A stretch of DNA of 48,499 bases from Aeromonas bivalvium (lineage in GTDB: Bacteria; Pseudomonadota; Gammaproteobacteria; Enterobacterales; Aeromonadaceae), in contig NZ_CDBT01000015.1 of assembly GCF_000819765.1 (NCBI RefSeq), positions 1 to 48,499 on the forward strand, written 5' to 3'. Below the pieces are notes generated by a model that did no database searches, had not been told where the DNA came from, and saw only the letters and a list, made by a program, of their open reading frames with translations. A program made the translations under genes and the position numbers. Shown piece after piece: positions 13,687 through 21,795 of this stretch; positions within the stretch are counted from its first letter, which is position 1, and the number at the start of each line of letters is the position of its first letter.

Positions 13687-15162
13687 ATGGCTGGATCACC
13701 GAGGCATATCGTTCCCCGCTCGTGGCTGAATCGATTGGGGCTGCTTTGCCTGGCGATAGCGGGACTGGGGCTGGTGTGCAACTACACCTACCTCCGTATC
13801 AGGCACGACATGCAGCTCATCACCGCCAAGCAGCCCAATCTGTTCGAGGTGTTCTCTCAGCGGGCCCGCATCCTGGCGCCAGAGAAACTGGCTGACTTCA
13901 TCGACAACAGCAGCATCAAGATGCCCATCTTCAGCGAGCACGGGGATGCGGCGGCCTATGCCTATGGCTATGATCTCCCCACTCTGAAGCGTCTGGCGGT
14001 CATTCCCGTGTTGCCCCCTGCCAACCAGATGCTCCTCGCCTACCAGTACGTCATCTCCAACCCCGAGGTCCTCAACCTCTACGCCCTCTATAACGATCGT
14101 CGCATGCTTGGCATGGTCGCCAACAAGGAGATGCTTCCAAACCAGTTGCTGCCGGTCAACACCGACCTCAACGACATCGAGCCCTGGACCCACTATTTCG
14201 GTTGCGCCTTCTTCGTCTCCACCCATGTCCCCTGCAGCACGGATGAAGCCTGGGTATCCGAGATCTACACCGACACCTTCACCGGGCTGAATACCATCAC
14301 CCTCTATTTTCCCTTCGTCTATTACGAGCCCGTCATCAAGGACTACCGCTATGGGCTCAAGGGCATCGACATCGCCGTCGACAGGGCGTTCAAGGAAGTG
14401 CTGCAGCCCTTCGAAAGCCTTAATCCGACCCGGACCGTCCTCTCCTTCGAGGAGGTCGAGCCCTGTCGTCCGTTCCACCTCTGCCTGAGCACGCCGCTGA
14501 TGCGCACAAAGGCGGACAGCGACCTCAACCTCAAGTGGTCATACAGCTACGGCGATTTTTCCCGGGCCGTCCTCTTCGGGCCGGCCTTCAAGATCTATCT
14601 CATCGCCCTGCTGCTGCTGATGCTGACGGGGCGAAGCATCATCACTCGTGTACGCACTCAGGCACAGACCGACGCGCTGACCCGGCTGCCGCGCCGTGAC
14701 ATCCTCAATCAGGCCCTGCTGCGGGAGCACGACTACCTGATGATCCTCGATATCGACAACTTCAAGTCCGTCAACGACACCCATGGTCACGGGGTGGGTG
14801 ACCTGGCGCTCGTCGCCTTCGCCAATCACCTCAAGACCAATATCCGCAAGGGCGATGTCGCCATTCGCTGGGGTGGGGAAGAGTTCATCGTGCTGTTCAA
14901 GGGGATGGACGATGACAAGATGATGCATCGCTCCGCCGCCCGTCTGCTGGAGCGGCCATTGCACATCCCCGAGCTGCCCGCCCCCATCACCTTCTCCGCC
15001 GGAGTGACCCGCATTCGCGATTACCTGACGGTGGCCGAGGCGGTGCAACTGGCCGACGATCTGCTCTATCACGTCAAGCAGCATGGCAAGCGCAATATCG
15101 CCTATTACCAGGGGCAGACCATCCGCCTTGTCCGCGATCCAGGCGCCGATTCGGCTCCCTGA
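13687..15162 (+). CDS. membrane-anchored diguanylate cyclase (GGDEF domain)
   Basis: A 491-residue inner-membrane protein that should make c-di-GMP from two GTP. TM1 spans residues 13-32 and TM2 about 295-316, enclosing a periplasmic sensor of about 260 residues without a family I can name. The cytoplasmic GGDEF domain has an intact active site (RWGGEEF, GGEEF at 396-400) and an I-site (RKGD at 387-390, five residues before it), so product inhibition is expected. TDALTRLPRRD marks the start of the domain. The ATG at 13687 is preceded by GGGAG; the frame is open upstream (ATG at 13630, TTG at 13570) with poorer sites. It stands alone between two terminator/promoter regions. Confidence 0.88.
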   Translation: MAGSPRHIVPRSWLNRLGLLCLAIAGLGLVCNYTYLRIRHDMQLITAKQPNLFEVFSQRARILAPEKLADFIDNSSIKMPIFSEHGDAAAYAYGYDLPTLKRLAVIPVLPPANQMLLAYQYVISNPEVLNLYALYNDRRMLGMVANKEMLPNQLLPVNTDLNDIEPWTHYFGCAFFVSTHVPCSTDEAWVSEIYTDTFTGLNTITLYFPFVYYEPVIKDYRYGLKGIDIAVDRAFKEVLQPFESLNPTRTVLSFEEVEPCRPFHLCLSTPLMRTKADSDLNLKWSYSYGDFSRAVLFGPAFKIYLIALLLLMLTGRSIITRVRTQAQTDALTRLPRRDILNQALLREHDYLMILDIDNFKSVNDTHGHGVGDLALVAFANHLKTNIRKGDVAIRWGGEEFIVLFKGMDDDKMMHRSAARLLERPLHIPELPAPITFSAGVTRIRDYLTVAEAVQLADDLLYHVKQHGKRNIAYYQGQTIRLVRDPGADSAP

Positions 15163-15264
15163 GCGACCCGGCTTCTGCCGCTCCCCTGCTATCTGTTACC
15201 ATCCCGGCCACGCTGATTGTTTCCGTCCCGGCCACGGGGCGGGATAACCCCATACTGGTGCCCC

Positions 15265-16521
15265 ATGTCCATTGTCTCTTTCGCCGAACTGGCCCTCTCC
15301 CCCCGCCTGCAGCAGACCCTGACCGAGCTGGGTTATGCCGCGCCTACCCCCATTCAGGCCAGCGCCATCCCCCTTATTCTGGCGGGACGGGATCTGATGG
15401 CGGGGGCCCAGACCGGCACCGGCAAGACCGCCGCCTTCGTGCTGCCACTGCTGGAACGGTTGCTCAAGCAACCGGCAAGCGATGCCCCCCGCCCCATCCG
15501 CGCCCTGGTGCTGGTACCGACCCGCGAGCTGGCGGTGCAGGTCTTTGATAGCGTCGCGCGTTACGGGCAAGGCACCGGCCTCACCAGCGCCCTGGTCTAT
15601 GGCGGGGTGAGCATCGCCGCCCAGGTGGACGCGCTGAAAGACGGGGTGGATATCCTGATCGCCACCCCGGGCCGCCTGCTCGACCATCTGCGCCAGGGGG
15701 CCCTGAGTCTGGCTGCGCTGCGCCATCTGGTGTTCGACGAGGCGGACCGCATGCTCGACATGGGCTTTATGGACGAGATCAAGGCCCTGCTCAGACAGAT
15801 ACCGGCGGATCGCCAGACCCTGCTGTTTTCGGCCACCTGCGACGACAACCTGTTTGCCTTGAGCCGGGTGCTCTTGCGCGACCCCGAGCTTATCGAAGTG
15901 GCGCCGCGCAACACCACGGCGGCCGAGGTGGAGCAGCGGGTCTATGCGGTGGATGGGGATCGCAAGCTGGCCCTGGTCGAACACATGTTGACCGTGAAGG
16001 GCTGGGCACCGGCGCTGATCTTCAGCCGCACCCGGCAAGGGGCGGACAAGCTGGCCCAGCAGCTTGGCAAGGCAGGCATCCATGCGCTCGCCTTCCACGG
16101 CGATCTGTCGCAAGGCGCGCGGGAGAAGGTATTGCTCGAGTTTCGCGCCGGCACCCTGCAGGCCCTGGTGGCCACCGACGTGGCGGCCCGCGGCCTCGAT
16201 ATCAGCGATCTCAACCATGTGATCAACCTGGAGTTCCCCTATCAGCCAGAGGATTACGTTCACCGTATCGGTCGCACCGGCCGCGCCGGCAACAAGGGAC
16301 TCGCCGTCACATTGTTCAGCCCGGAGGATGCGCCATTGCTGGAGAAGGTGGAAGCCGTGCTCGACACCCGATTGCCCCAGCAGTGGTTCCCGGGCTTTGA
16401 GCCGGATCTGACCCGCTTTAACCCCGAACCGCGCCGCGCCAGCAAGGGGGCACAGAAGCAGAAGGCCAGAAAGCAGGCGCTGGCGGGCGGCAGCAAGGGA
16501 TCGTCCCGCAAACCCGGGTGA
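15265..16521 (+). CDS. rhlE: DEAD-box ATP-dependent RNA helicase, RhlE-like
   Basis: A 418-residue DEAD-box helicase. All core motifs are present: Q motif (GYAAPTPIQ), I (AQTGTGKT), Ia (PTRELA), II (DEAD in FDEADRMLDMGF), III (SAT), V (ATDVAARGLDI) and VI (HRIGRTGR). The C-terminal extension is short and basic (ASKGAQKQKARKQ), suited to RNA binding. Closest by eye to RhlE, which works in ribosome assembly and RNA turnover, rather than to RhlB, SrmB or DeaD, but that placement needs a phylogeny. The start at 15265 (MSIVSFAEL) matches the family N terminus; the ribosome site is weak. It is read from its own promoter region. Confidence 0.85.
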   Translation: MSIVSFAELALSPRLQQTLTELGYAAPTPIQASAIPLILAGRDLMAGAQTGTGKTAAFVLPLLERLLKQPASDAPRPIRALVLVPTRELAVQVFDSVARYGQGTGLTSALVYGGVSIAAQVDALKDGVDILIATPGRLLDHLRQGALSLAALRHLVFDEADRMLDMGFMDEIKALLRQIPADRQTLLFSATCDDNLFALSRVLLRDPELIEVAPRNTTAAEVEQRVYAVDGDRKLALVEHMLTVKGWAPALIFSRTRQGADKLAQQLGKAGIHALAFHGDLSQGAREKVLLEFRAGTLQALVATDVAARGLDISDLNHVINLEFPYQPEDYVHRIGRTGRAGNKGLAVTLFSPEDAPLLEKVEAVLDTRLPQQWFPGFEPDLTRFNPEPRRASKGAQKQKARKQALAGGSKGSSRKPG

Positions 16522-16552
16522 GCACAAGGGGAGTGTGAATATGGGCGGGACG

Positions 16553-16596
16553 GGCGCCGCCAGGGAGGTGTTCCGCCTCCCCTTCGCGGCGGCGCC
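16553..16596. terminator. bidirectional terminator between rhlE-like gene and yegP
   Basis: A long imperfect hairpin: outer stem GGCGCCGCC / GGCGGCGCC (16553-16561 with 16588-16596) and inner stem GGGAGG / CCTCCC, between convergent stops at 16521 and 16605. Confidence 0.6.
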
Positions 16597-16604
16597 GGAA
16601 GAGA

Positions 16605-16943
16605 TCAGGAGCCCAGGGTCAGATCCTTGATGGTCTCGGAGGGGCCGTTGCTCTGCACCGAGGCGATGCCGTTTTGGGCCGAGGCCTGGCTGGCATACAT
16701 CTGGCTCGACCCTATCACCTGATGATTCTTCGCCTTCAGGTTGAAGTGATACTTGCCGTTGGCCGCCTCTTTCAGCTCGTACTGCCCCGCCTCGGGGGCG
16801 TTGCTCTGTACCGAGGCGATGCCGTTCTGGGCCGCCCCCTTGCTGTTGTACAGCTCGCTGCTGAGGATCACCTCCCCGTTCCCCGCCTTCAACACGAAGT
16901 GATACTGGTCGCTTTTGGCCAGCTTGAGTTCATACCATCCCAT
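16605..16943 (-). CDS. yegP: YegP family protein (two DUF1508 repeats)
   Basis: A 112-residue cytoplasmic protein with two DUF1508 repeats of about 50 residues. Each has the pattern Y.F.LKA.N...I..S..Y.....A..GIASVQSN (first about 10-54, second about 62-104). It closely resembles E. coli YegP in length and sequence. The function is not established in any species I know. The ATG at 16941-16943 follows AAGGAT with good spacing; the frame is open to 17048 without a site. It is divergent from the AraC-type gene (225-bp gap at 16944-17168, which shows no other feature). Confidence 0.9.
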   Translation of the reverse strand: MGWYELKLAKSDQYHFVLKAGNGEVILSSELYNSKGAAQNGIASVQSNAPEAGQYELKEAANGKYHFNLKAKNHQVIGSSQMYASQASAQNGIASVQSNGPSETIKDLTLGS

Positions 16944-17168
16944 GTGGACATCCTTATGTTGAGTGACACGCCTCCATAAGCTAGCCCGATCCTGATGACC
17001 GCCATATGACGAAGGGGGAAGATGGCCAGAAGAGGCCGTTTTCGTCATCCGCTGCGCCGCTTATTGTCGCGCCCGGGGCGCGGCAGATCCGATAAACAGC
17101 AAGATTGTCCAAGCGATGACGCCCTCCTGGAGGCTAGATTGGGATGGCTGCCGAGCAGAGGAGGAAGG

Positions 17169-17996
17169 ATGAGCCAGGACAACCAGTTCATATTCGCACA
17201 CAGCCAGCACCTGGCGAGCCTGACTGCGCTGCGGGTCAACATGACGGCGTTTCGCTACGACCGTCACGCCCACGAGGAGTACTCCTTCGGGGTCACCCTG
17301 GCCGGGCGCCAGAACTTCTTCTGTCGTGGCGACTTCCACTCCAGCCCGGCGGGCAGCGTCATCCAGTTCAATCCCGGGGATGTTCACGACGGTCATGCGG
17401 GGGACAACGCCAGCCTCGACTACGCCATGCTCTATGTGCCGCCCCATGAGCTCACCCCGCTGTTTGCCAATGCCGCGGGGGAACGGGCGACGCAGACGGC
17501 CCCCCTGTTGCCGTCCCTGGTGCAGGATGGGGAGCTGAGCGCCTGCATACTGGCGCTGGTCCAGGCGGTGCGCGGCCGGGCCGGCAGCATAGAGCAGGAG
17601 TTTGCCCTCTACCGCCTCGCCGCCCGGGTGATGCAGCAGGCGGGACGATTTGAACCCGATGGCCGGGTGAGCCGTGTCGATCGCCTCCTGTTGCAGGCCA
17701 GGGACTTCATCCACGCCCACTTCCAGCAGGATATCTCCCTGGCCGACATCAGCGCGGCGGCCAACCTCTCCAAGTACCACTTTCTGCGCCTGTTTCGCCA
17801 GCAGCTCGGCATCACACCCCATCAATACGTGATCAACTGCCGCGTCAATGCCGCCCGGCGTGCCCTGGCCTGCGGCGAGTCGGCCCAGGATCTGGTGTAC
17901 CGCTACGGTTTCACCGATCTGAGCCACCTCAACCGCCGCTTCAAGCGCATCTATGGCATGACCCCGACCCAATACAGCGCCAGCCTGATCCGCTGA
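17169..17996 (+). CDS. AraC-family transcriptional regulator
   Basis: A 275-residue regulator with an N-terminal cupin-like sensing domain (HAHEEYSFGVTLAG and QFNPGDVHDGHAGD are its strand signatures) and a C-terminal double helix-turn-helix (about 175-275: LADISAAANLSKYHFLRLFRQ and AQDLVYRYGFTDLSHLNRRFK). The ATG at 17169 sits just after GAGGAGGAAGG. The LysE-type exporter begins 16 bp downstream, so the two are probably cotranscribed. This AraC-LysE pairing is common, and the regulator likely responds to the exported amino acid or analogue. Confidence 0.9.
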   Translation: MSQDNQFIFAHSQHLASLTALRVNMTAFRYDRHAHEEYSFGVTLAGRQNFFCRGDFHSSPAGSVIQFNPGDVHDGHAGDNASLDYAMLYVPPHELTPLFANAAGERATQTAPLLPSLVQDGELSACILALVQAVRGRAGSIEQEFALYRLAARVMQQAGRFEPDGRVSRVDRLLLQARDFIHAHFQQDISLADISAAANLSKYHFLRLFRQQLGITPHQYVINCRVNAARRALACGESAQDLVYRYGFTDLSHLNRRFKRIYGMTPTQYSASLIR

Positions 17997-18012
17997 GCCC
18001 AAGGAAGACCCC

Positions 18013-18618
18013 ATGATTGAGATCCTCGCCTATGCCATCGGCATCATGTATACCCCAGGCCCCGTCAACCTCATCGGCCTCAATGCCGGCCTGGGTGGTC
18101 GCACCCGGGCCAGCCTCGGTTTCTTCCTCGGAGTCGGCATGGCGATGTTCATGCTGTTGCTGCTCTTTGGCTGGCTGGGCACCCGCCTGGTGCGAGAGGA
18201 GATACTGATCTATGCCAGCCTGGTGGGGTGCCTCTATATGGTCTATCTCGCCGTCAAGATAGCCAGCGACAGTGGCGAGACGCTTGCCCGGACGGCCCCC
18301 GTCCGCCCTCTTGGGGTGCGCAGCGGCTTCGTCATCCAGTTGCTCAATCCCAAGGCCATGATCGCCACCCTGCCCATCACCAGCATCCAGTTCCCGGCGG
18401 CGCAGATCCACGGCTGGAGCCTGCTGCCCTGGTCTCTGCTGCTGGGCCTGCTGGCCGCCGGCGCCCCCGGCAGCTATTCCGTGGCTGGCAACCTGGTCGG
18501 GCGCCAGCTCCAGGACCCTCGCTGGTTTCGCTGTTTCAATCTGCTGATGGCCACCCTGCTGCTCTACAGCGCCCTGGCCCTGGCCCACCAGCACGTCTAC
18601 CTGCCGCTGGCCCGCTGA
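18013..18618 (+). CDS. LysE/RhtB-family amino-acid exporter
   Basis: A 201-residue inner-membrane protein with about six hydrophobic segments. The family signature PGPVN is near the N terminus (residues 15-19) and GFVIQLLNPKAMI lies around 110, matching the conserved NPK motif. AAGGAAG lies before the ATG. It follows the AraC regulator by 16 bp and ends at a strong terminator, giving a two-gene operon. The substrate is unknown; family members export basic, neutral or sulfur amino acids. Confidence 0.85.
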   Translation: MIEILAYAIGIMYTPGPVNLIGLNAGLGGRTRASLGFFLGVGMAMFMLLLLFGWLGTRLVREEILIYASLVGCLYMVYLAVKIASDSGETLARTAPVRPLGVRSGFVIQLLNPKAMIATLPITSIQFPAAQIHGWSLLPWSLLLGLLAAGAPGSYSVAGNLVGRQLQDPRWFRCFNLLMATLLLYSALALAHQHVYLPLAR

Positions 18619-18631
18619 ACATTCCCCAATG

Positions 18632-18664
18632 AGAAGGGGCCTGCCACCCCGGCAGGCCCCTTCT
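18632..18664. terminator. bidirectional rho-independent terminator
   Basis: A perfect 14-bp stem (AGAAGGGGCCTGCC / GGCAGGCCCCTTCT) with a five-base loop, between the convergent LysE and DUF1993 genes. Confidence 0.85.
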
Positions 18665-18692
18665 GCTGATATGCCGTCAAACCGATGAGCCC

Positions 18693-19202
18693 TTACTCGG
18701 GCTGATGAAACGCCAGGGCCCCCAGATAGTCCCCCTTGCCCAGCTCGACCCCGGCCCGGCGCAGCAGGGCATAGGTCATGGTGAGGTGGAAGTAGAAGTT
18801 GGGCAGTGCGTACTCGTAGAAGCAGGTCTTGCCATCCATCCACTTGCCATGGGCCCAGTAGGGGGCGTATTTGCCGCTCTCGAACGCGCTGTAGTCGGCA
18901 TCCAGCTGGCTGGTGAGAAAGTCGATGGTGGCCTGGATGCGCCCGCGCAGATCCGCCATGGTGTGGGGTTCGTCGGCAAAGCCCGGATTGTCGCCGTGGC
19001 TGGCGGTCGCCACGCAGGCCTTGGCCGATTCGCAGCAGATCAGAACCTGCTTGCTCAGGGGGAACATGTCGACGATCAGGCGATCGCCGAAGAAGTTGTC
19101 AACATCGTATCCCTTGGCCTCGGCGTGGGCCGCCGCCTTGACCAGCAGTCGGTCCAGGTTGGCGAGCATCTTGATAAACTGGGCGGTAAATTCACGATTC
19201 AT
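18693..19202 (-). CDS. DUF1993 family protein
   Basis: A 169-residue cytoplasmic protein matching DUF1993, a helical bundle family in the DinB/YfiT-like fold group. Typical segments are FIKMLANLDRLLVKAAAHAE, a DMFPLSKQV block, and the C-terminal LPNFYFHLTMTYALLRRAGV...KGDYLG. Histidines and acidic residues could bind a metal, but no activity is established. The start follows GAGGAGCC. In its 5' leader, CGCCGCC (19229-19235) pairs with GGCGGCG (19241-19247), a hairpin just upstream of the ribosome site. It reads towards the LysE operon terminator. Confidence 0.82.
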   Translation of the reverse strand: MNREFTAQFIKMLANLDRLLVKAAAHAEAKGYDVDNFFGDRLIVDMFPLSKQVLICCESAKACVATASHGDNPGFADEPHTMADLRGRIQATIDFLTSQLDADYSAFESGKYAPYWAHGKWMDGKTCFYEYALPNFYFHLTMTYALLRRAGVELGKGDYLGALAFHQPE

Positions 19203-19399
19203 GAAGGCTCCTCGATAAAGGCTGGGCTCGCCGCCTCGCTGGCGGCGTCGCTCACTATACTGCCTTTTTCAGAAGAAGCGTCACCGGGAACATGCACAGG
19301 CTCCGGTCAGGAATCGCGCGAGATGCTCCGTCGGCGATCTGCGCCCCAGGGGACTGGGTTCCCTCCTTGTCGTCCGGCCGGGGCGACAAAACGCCAAAG

Positions 19400-19428
19400 A
19401 AAAAGCCCAGCATTGCTGCTGGGCTTTT
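19400..19428 (-). terminator. terminator of the tRNA operon
   Basis: On the minus strand AAAAGCCCAGCA, a short loop and TGCTGGGCTTTTT, followed by CTTTGG, begin five bases after the tRNA-Asn CCA end. The remaining 19203-19399 gap holds only the promoter and leader of the DUF1993 gene. Confidence 0.85.
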
Positions 19429-19432
19429 GTGT

Positions 19433-19508
19433 TGGCTCCTCCTACTGGACTTGAACCAGTGACATACGGATTAACAGTCCGCCGTTCTACCGACTGAACT
19501 AAGGAGGA
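19433..19508 (-). tRNA. tRNA-Asn (anticodon GTT)
   Basis: 76 nt including an encoded CCA. The acceptor stem TCCTCCT/AGGAGGA, anticodon loop with GTT, and T-loop GTTCAAGTC are all canonical. Last gene of a four-tRNA cluster on the minus strand. Confidence 0.96.
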
Positions 19509-19553
19509 ATTGTACTGCGGAGACTGGATATCGCTATCCCGACGTCCTTTGTT

Positions 19554-19629
19554 TGGTGCCCAGAGACGGAATCGAACCGCCGACACGGGGATTTTCAATC
19601 CCCTGCTCTACCGACTGAGCTATCTGGGC
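19554..19629 (-). tRNA. tRNA-Phe (anticodon GAA), copy 2 of the cluster
   Basis: 76 nt with encoded CCA; acceptor GCCCAGA/TCTGGGC, anticodon GAA. Its sequence is identical to the first tRNA-Phe at 19761-19836, but the flanks differ. Confidence 0.96.
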
Positions 19630-19633
19630 TAAA

Positions 19634-19709
<76 letters not shown>

Positions 19710-19760
19710 ACACTCAAACCATTGTGCATGAACATATTTTTACTTCATGGCACCAAATCT

Positions 19761-19836
19761 TGGTGCCCAGAGACGGAATCGAACCGCCGACACGGGGATT
19801 TTCAATCCCCTGCTCTACCGACTGAGCTATCTGGGC
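19761..19836 (-). tRNA. tRNA-Phe (anticodon GAA), copy 1 of the cluster
   Basis: 76 nt with encoded CCA, first gene of the minus-strand cluster Phe-Thr-Phe-Asn. Identical to the copy at 19554-19629. Confidence 0.96.
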
Positions 19837-19845
19837 GTGGCCGCT

Positions 19846-19874
19846 ATTAAACGGATTTTGCCCTTGGGGGTCAA
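19846..19874 (-). promoter_or_regulatory. promoter of the tRNA cluster
   Basis: On the minus strand the -35 is TTGACC (RC of 19869-19874), the spacer is 17 bp and the -10 is TTTAAT (RC of 19846-19851). A GC-rich discriminator precedes tRNA-Phe nine bases on, so this stable-RNA promoter may be under stringent control. Confidence 0.7.
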
Positions 19875-19950
19875 CGGGAAATTTTACTTTTTGTCTCGTT
19901 CGTCTCTTTTTTGCACAACAAACCTCTTTTTGTGCAATTCCCCGCCAGAC

Positions 19951-20556
19951 TCATCCCTCGTCGACCCCGCCCCTGCGCCACAATCTGGGCTCATCCCCCT
20001 TGAGCAGGCGGGAAATATTCTCGTGATGGCGGATCAGGATGAGGCAGGAGAGCAGGGAGACCGGCAAGGTATATTCCGGCTTGAGCAGGTAGGCAAACAG
20101 GGGCGCCAGCAGCACTGTCACTATGGACGCCAGAGAGGAGTAGCCGCTGATCAGGGCCACCAGCAGCCAGCTCGCCACCACCAGGGCCCCCATGTCCAGG
20201 CCGATGGGCAGCATGGTGCCCAGGGCGGTCGCCACTCCCTTGCCGCCGCGAAAATGGAAAAACAGGGGATAGATGTGGCCGAGACAGGCGGCCACCCCGA
20301 TAAAGCCGAGATAGACGGGCTTGATGCCGAGAAACCAGGAGAGATAGACGGGGGCCGTGCCCTTGAGCATGTCGAGCAGCAGCACGGCCAGGGCGGCGCC
20401 GCGACCACCGAGGCGCAACACATTGGTCGCCCCCGGATTATGGGAACCATGATCCCGGGGATCCGGCAGGCCTGTGGTGCGCGACACCAGCACGGCACTG
20501 GACAGGGATCCGCCCAGATAGGCCAGAATAATCATCAAAATCGTCAGGGCCGTCAT
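19951..20556 (-). CDS. plsY: glycerol-3-phosphate acyltransferase PlsY
   Basis: A 201-residue inner-membrane enzyme that moves an acyl group from acyl-phosphate to glycerol-3-phosphate, the first step of phospholipid synthesis in the PlsX/PlsY route. Family motifs are visible: [11 protein letters not shown] with [34 protein letters not shown], and the C-terminal [14 protein letters not shown]. Several hydrophobic segments fit the PlsY topology. The ATG at 20554-20556 opens the first TM segment; upstream codons in the same frame do not look like PlsY. It is divergent from folB, a gene order common in gammaproteobacteria. Confidence 0.95.
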   Translation of the reverse strand: MTALTILMIILAYLGGSLSSAVLVSRTTGLPDPRDHGSHNPGATNVLRLGGRGAALAVLLLDMLKGTAPVYLSWFLGIKPVYLGFIGVAACLGHIYPLFFHFRGGKGVATALGTMLPIGLDMGALVVASWLLVALISGYSSLASIVTVLLAPLFAYLLKPEYTLPVSLLSCLILIRHHENISRLLKGDEPRLWRRGGVDEG

Positions 20557-20710
20557 CTTGGTCGTTTTTACCACGATATGAATGGGGTATGATGCGGGCC
20601 ACATTCTCCGGCTCGGGCTACCCGGGCCGTTCGCCAATGGCACGTGATCTGCCAGGCCAGCATCCCTGCGCTGTTTCACAGCCCATCAAGAGTAAAGAAG
20701 AAGTACTGTC

Positions 20711-21082
20711 ATGGACAAGGTGTTTATTCGTGGACTCGAGGTTTTGAGCACTATCGGGGTGTATGAGTGGGAGAAGGGCATACGCCAGAAACTCTGCTTC
20801 GACCTCGAGATGGGCTTCGACAACCGCCCCGCCGCCGCCGGCGACGACATCCATCTGGCGCTGGATTACGCCACCCTCTCCCAGAAAGTGTCGGAATATG
20901 CCAGCACCAGGGTGGTGGAACTGGTGGAGACCATGGCCGAACAGGTCGCGCACCTCATCCTCAGCGACTTTCGGGTGCAGTGGGTCAAGGTGACCCTGAC
21001 CAAGCCGGGTGCCGTACCCAATGCCGCCGGCGTGGGGGTCGAGATACTGCGCCACCGCACCCCGGCCGCGAGCGAGCTCTGA
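20711..21082 (+). CDS. folB: dihydroneopterin aldolase FolB
   Basis: A 123-residue enzyme of folate synthesis that splits 7,8-dihydroneopterin into 6-hydroxymethyl-7,8-dihydropterin and glycolaldehyde. Catalytic residues equivalent to Glu22, Tyr54 and Lys100 of the family are Glu21 (YEWEKG), Tyr53 (LDYATL) and Lys98 (TLTKPGA). Its stop overlaps the folK start (TGATG), so the next two pathway enzymes are translationally coupled. The start is about 150 bp from the divergent plsY. Confidence 0.95.
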   Translation: MDKVFIRGLEVLSTIGVYEWEKGIRQKLCFDLEMGFDNRPAAAGDDIHLALDYATLSQKVSEYASTRVVELVETMAEQVAHLILSDFRVQWVKVTLTKPGAVPNAAGVGVEILRHRTPAASEL

Positions 21083-21600
21083 TGACCCGGATCTACATCA
21101 GCCTGGGCTCCAACATTGATCGCGAGCGCCATATCCGTGCCGGGCTGGATGCCCTGCATGGGCTGCTGGGGCCGCTCCAGGTCTCCCGGGTATTCGAGAG
21201 CGAGGCGGTGGGCTTCAATGGCCGCCCCTTCTACAACCTGGTGGTCGGCGCCGACACAGGGCTGGCCCTGAACGACCTCTGCCAGCAGCTGCGGGCGCTG
21301 GAGTTTGCCCACGGCCGCGAGCCCGATGCCAAGAAGTTTGCTCCCCGCACCCTGGATCTGGACCTGCTGCTCTACGGCAATCTGGTCTGCGACGTCCCCC
21401 TGGTGCTGCCCCGCGGCGAGATAGTGACCAATGCCTTCGTGCTCTGGCCCCTGGCCGAGCTGGCGCCGACCCTGCGTCACCCCCTGCACGGCGAGACCAT
21501 GGCCGCCCTCTGGGCCGGCTATGACAAGGCTTCCCAGCGCCTCACCCCCATCCCCTTCGACTGGACGCCGAGCGGCGTCCTGGCCGATACCCGGGCCTGA
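21082..21600 (+). CDS. folK: 2-amino-4-hydroxy-6-hydroxymethyldihydropteridine pyrophosphokinase FolK
   Basis: A 172-residue HPPK. It transfers pyrophosphate from ATP to the hydroxymethylpterin made by FolB, readying it for dihydropteroate synthase. Family motifs are the N-terminal YISLGSN, FYNLVV, EFAHGRE, and RTLDLDLLLYG, whose two aspartates bind magnesium. The ATG shares its A with the folB stop TGA. Length is normal. After it, 21601-21736 has short GATGACGG direct repeats (21660-21680) and no gene. Confidence 0.95.
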   Translation: MTRIYISLGSNIDRERHIRAGLDALHGLLGPLQVSRVFESEAVGFNGRPFYNLVVGADTGLALNDLCQQLRALEFAHGREPDAKKFAPRTLDLDLLLYGNLVCDVPLVLPRGEIVTNAFVLWPLAELAPTLRHPLHGETMAALWAGYDKASQRLTPIPFDWTPSGVLADTRA

Positions 21601-21736
21601 TCCGCGCAGCATGGCCCTCCCCTCTCCCGATCGGGGGAGCCTCAGACTATTTCCCTGCATGATGACGGGATGACGGGATGACAGAATCCTTCGAATCCCT
21701 GGCCCGCCCCTGGCAGAAGAAAAGGCTAAAGCAGCC

Positions 21737-21763
21737 TTCAGTATCCACCTTCAGCGCCGATAC
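21737..21763 (+). promoter_or_regulatory. sigma-28 (FliA)-like promoter of the HBM chemoreceptor
   Basis: TTCA, 15 bases, then GCCGATAC at 21756-21763. The -10 matches the FliA consensus GCCGATAA at seven of eight positions with the standard spacing; the -35 is weaker than TAAA. It lies 32 bp before the GTG start. Confidence 0.6.
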
Positions 21764-21795
21764 ACTGACCATCTCCTTTGCCCCTTGAGGTCGTC

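Noticed and set aside
19747..20592. 281-codon frame across a tRNA gene and plsY
   Set aside because: It starts inside tRNA-Phe and runs antisense to plsY, which has clear motifs.
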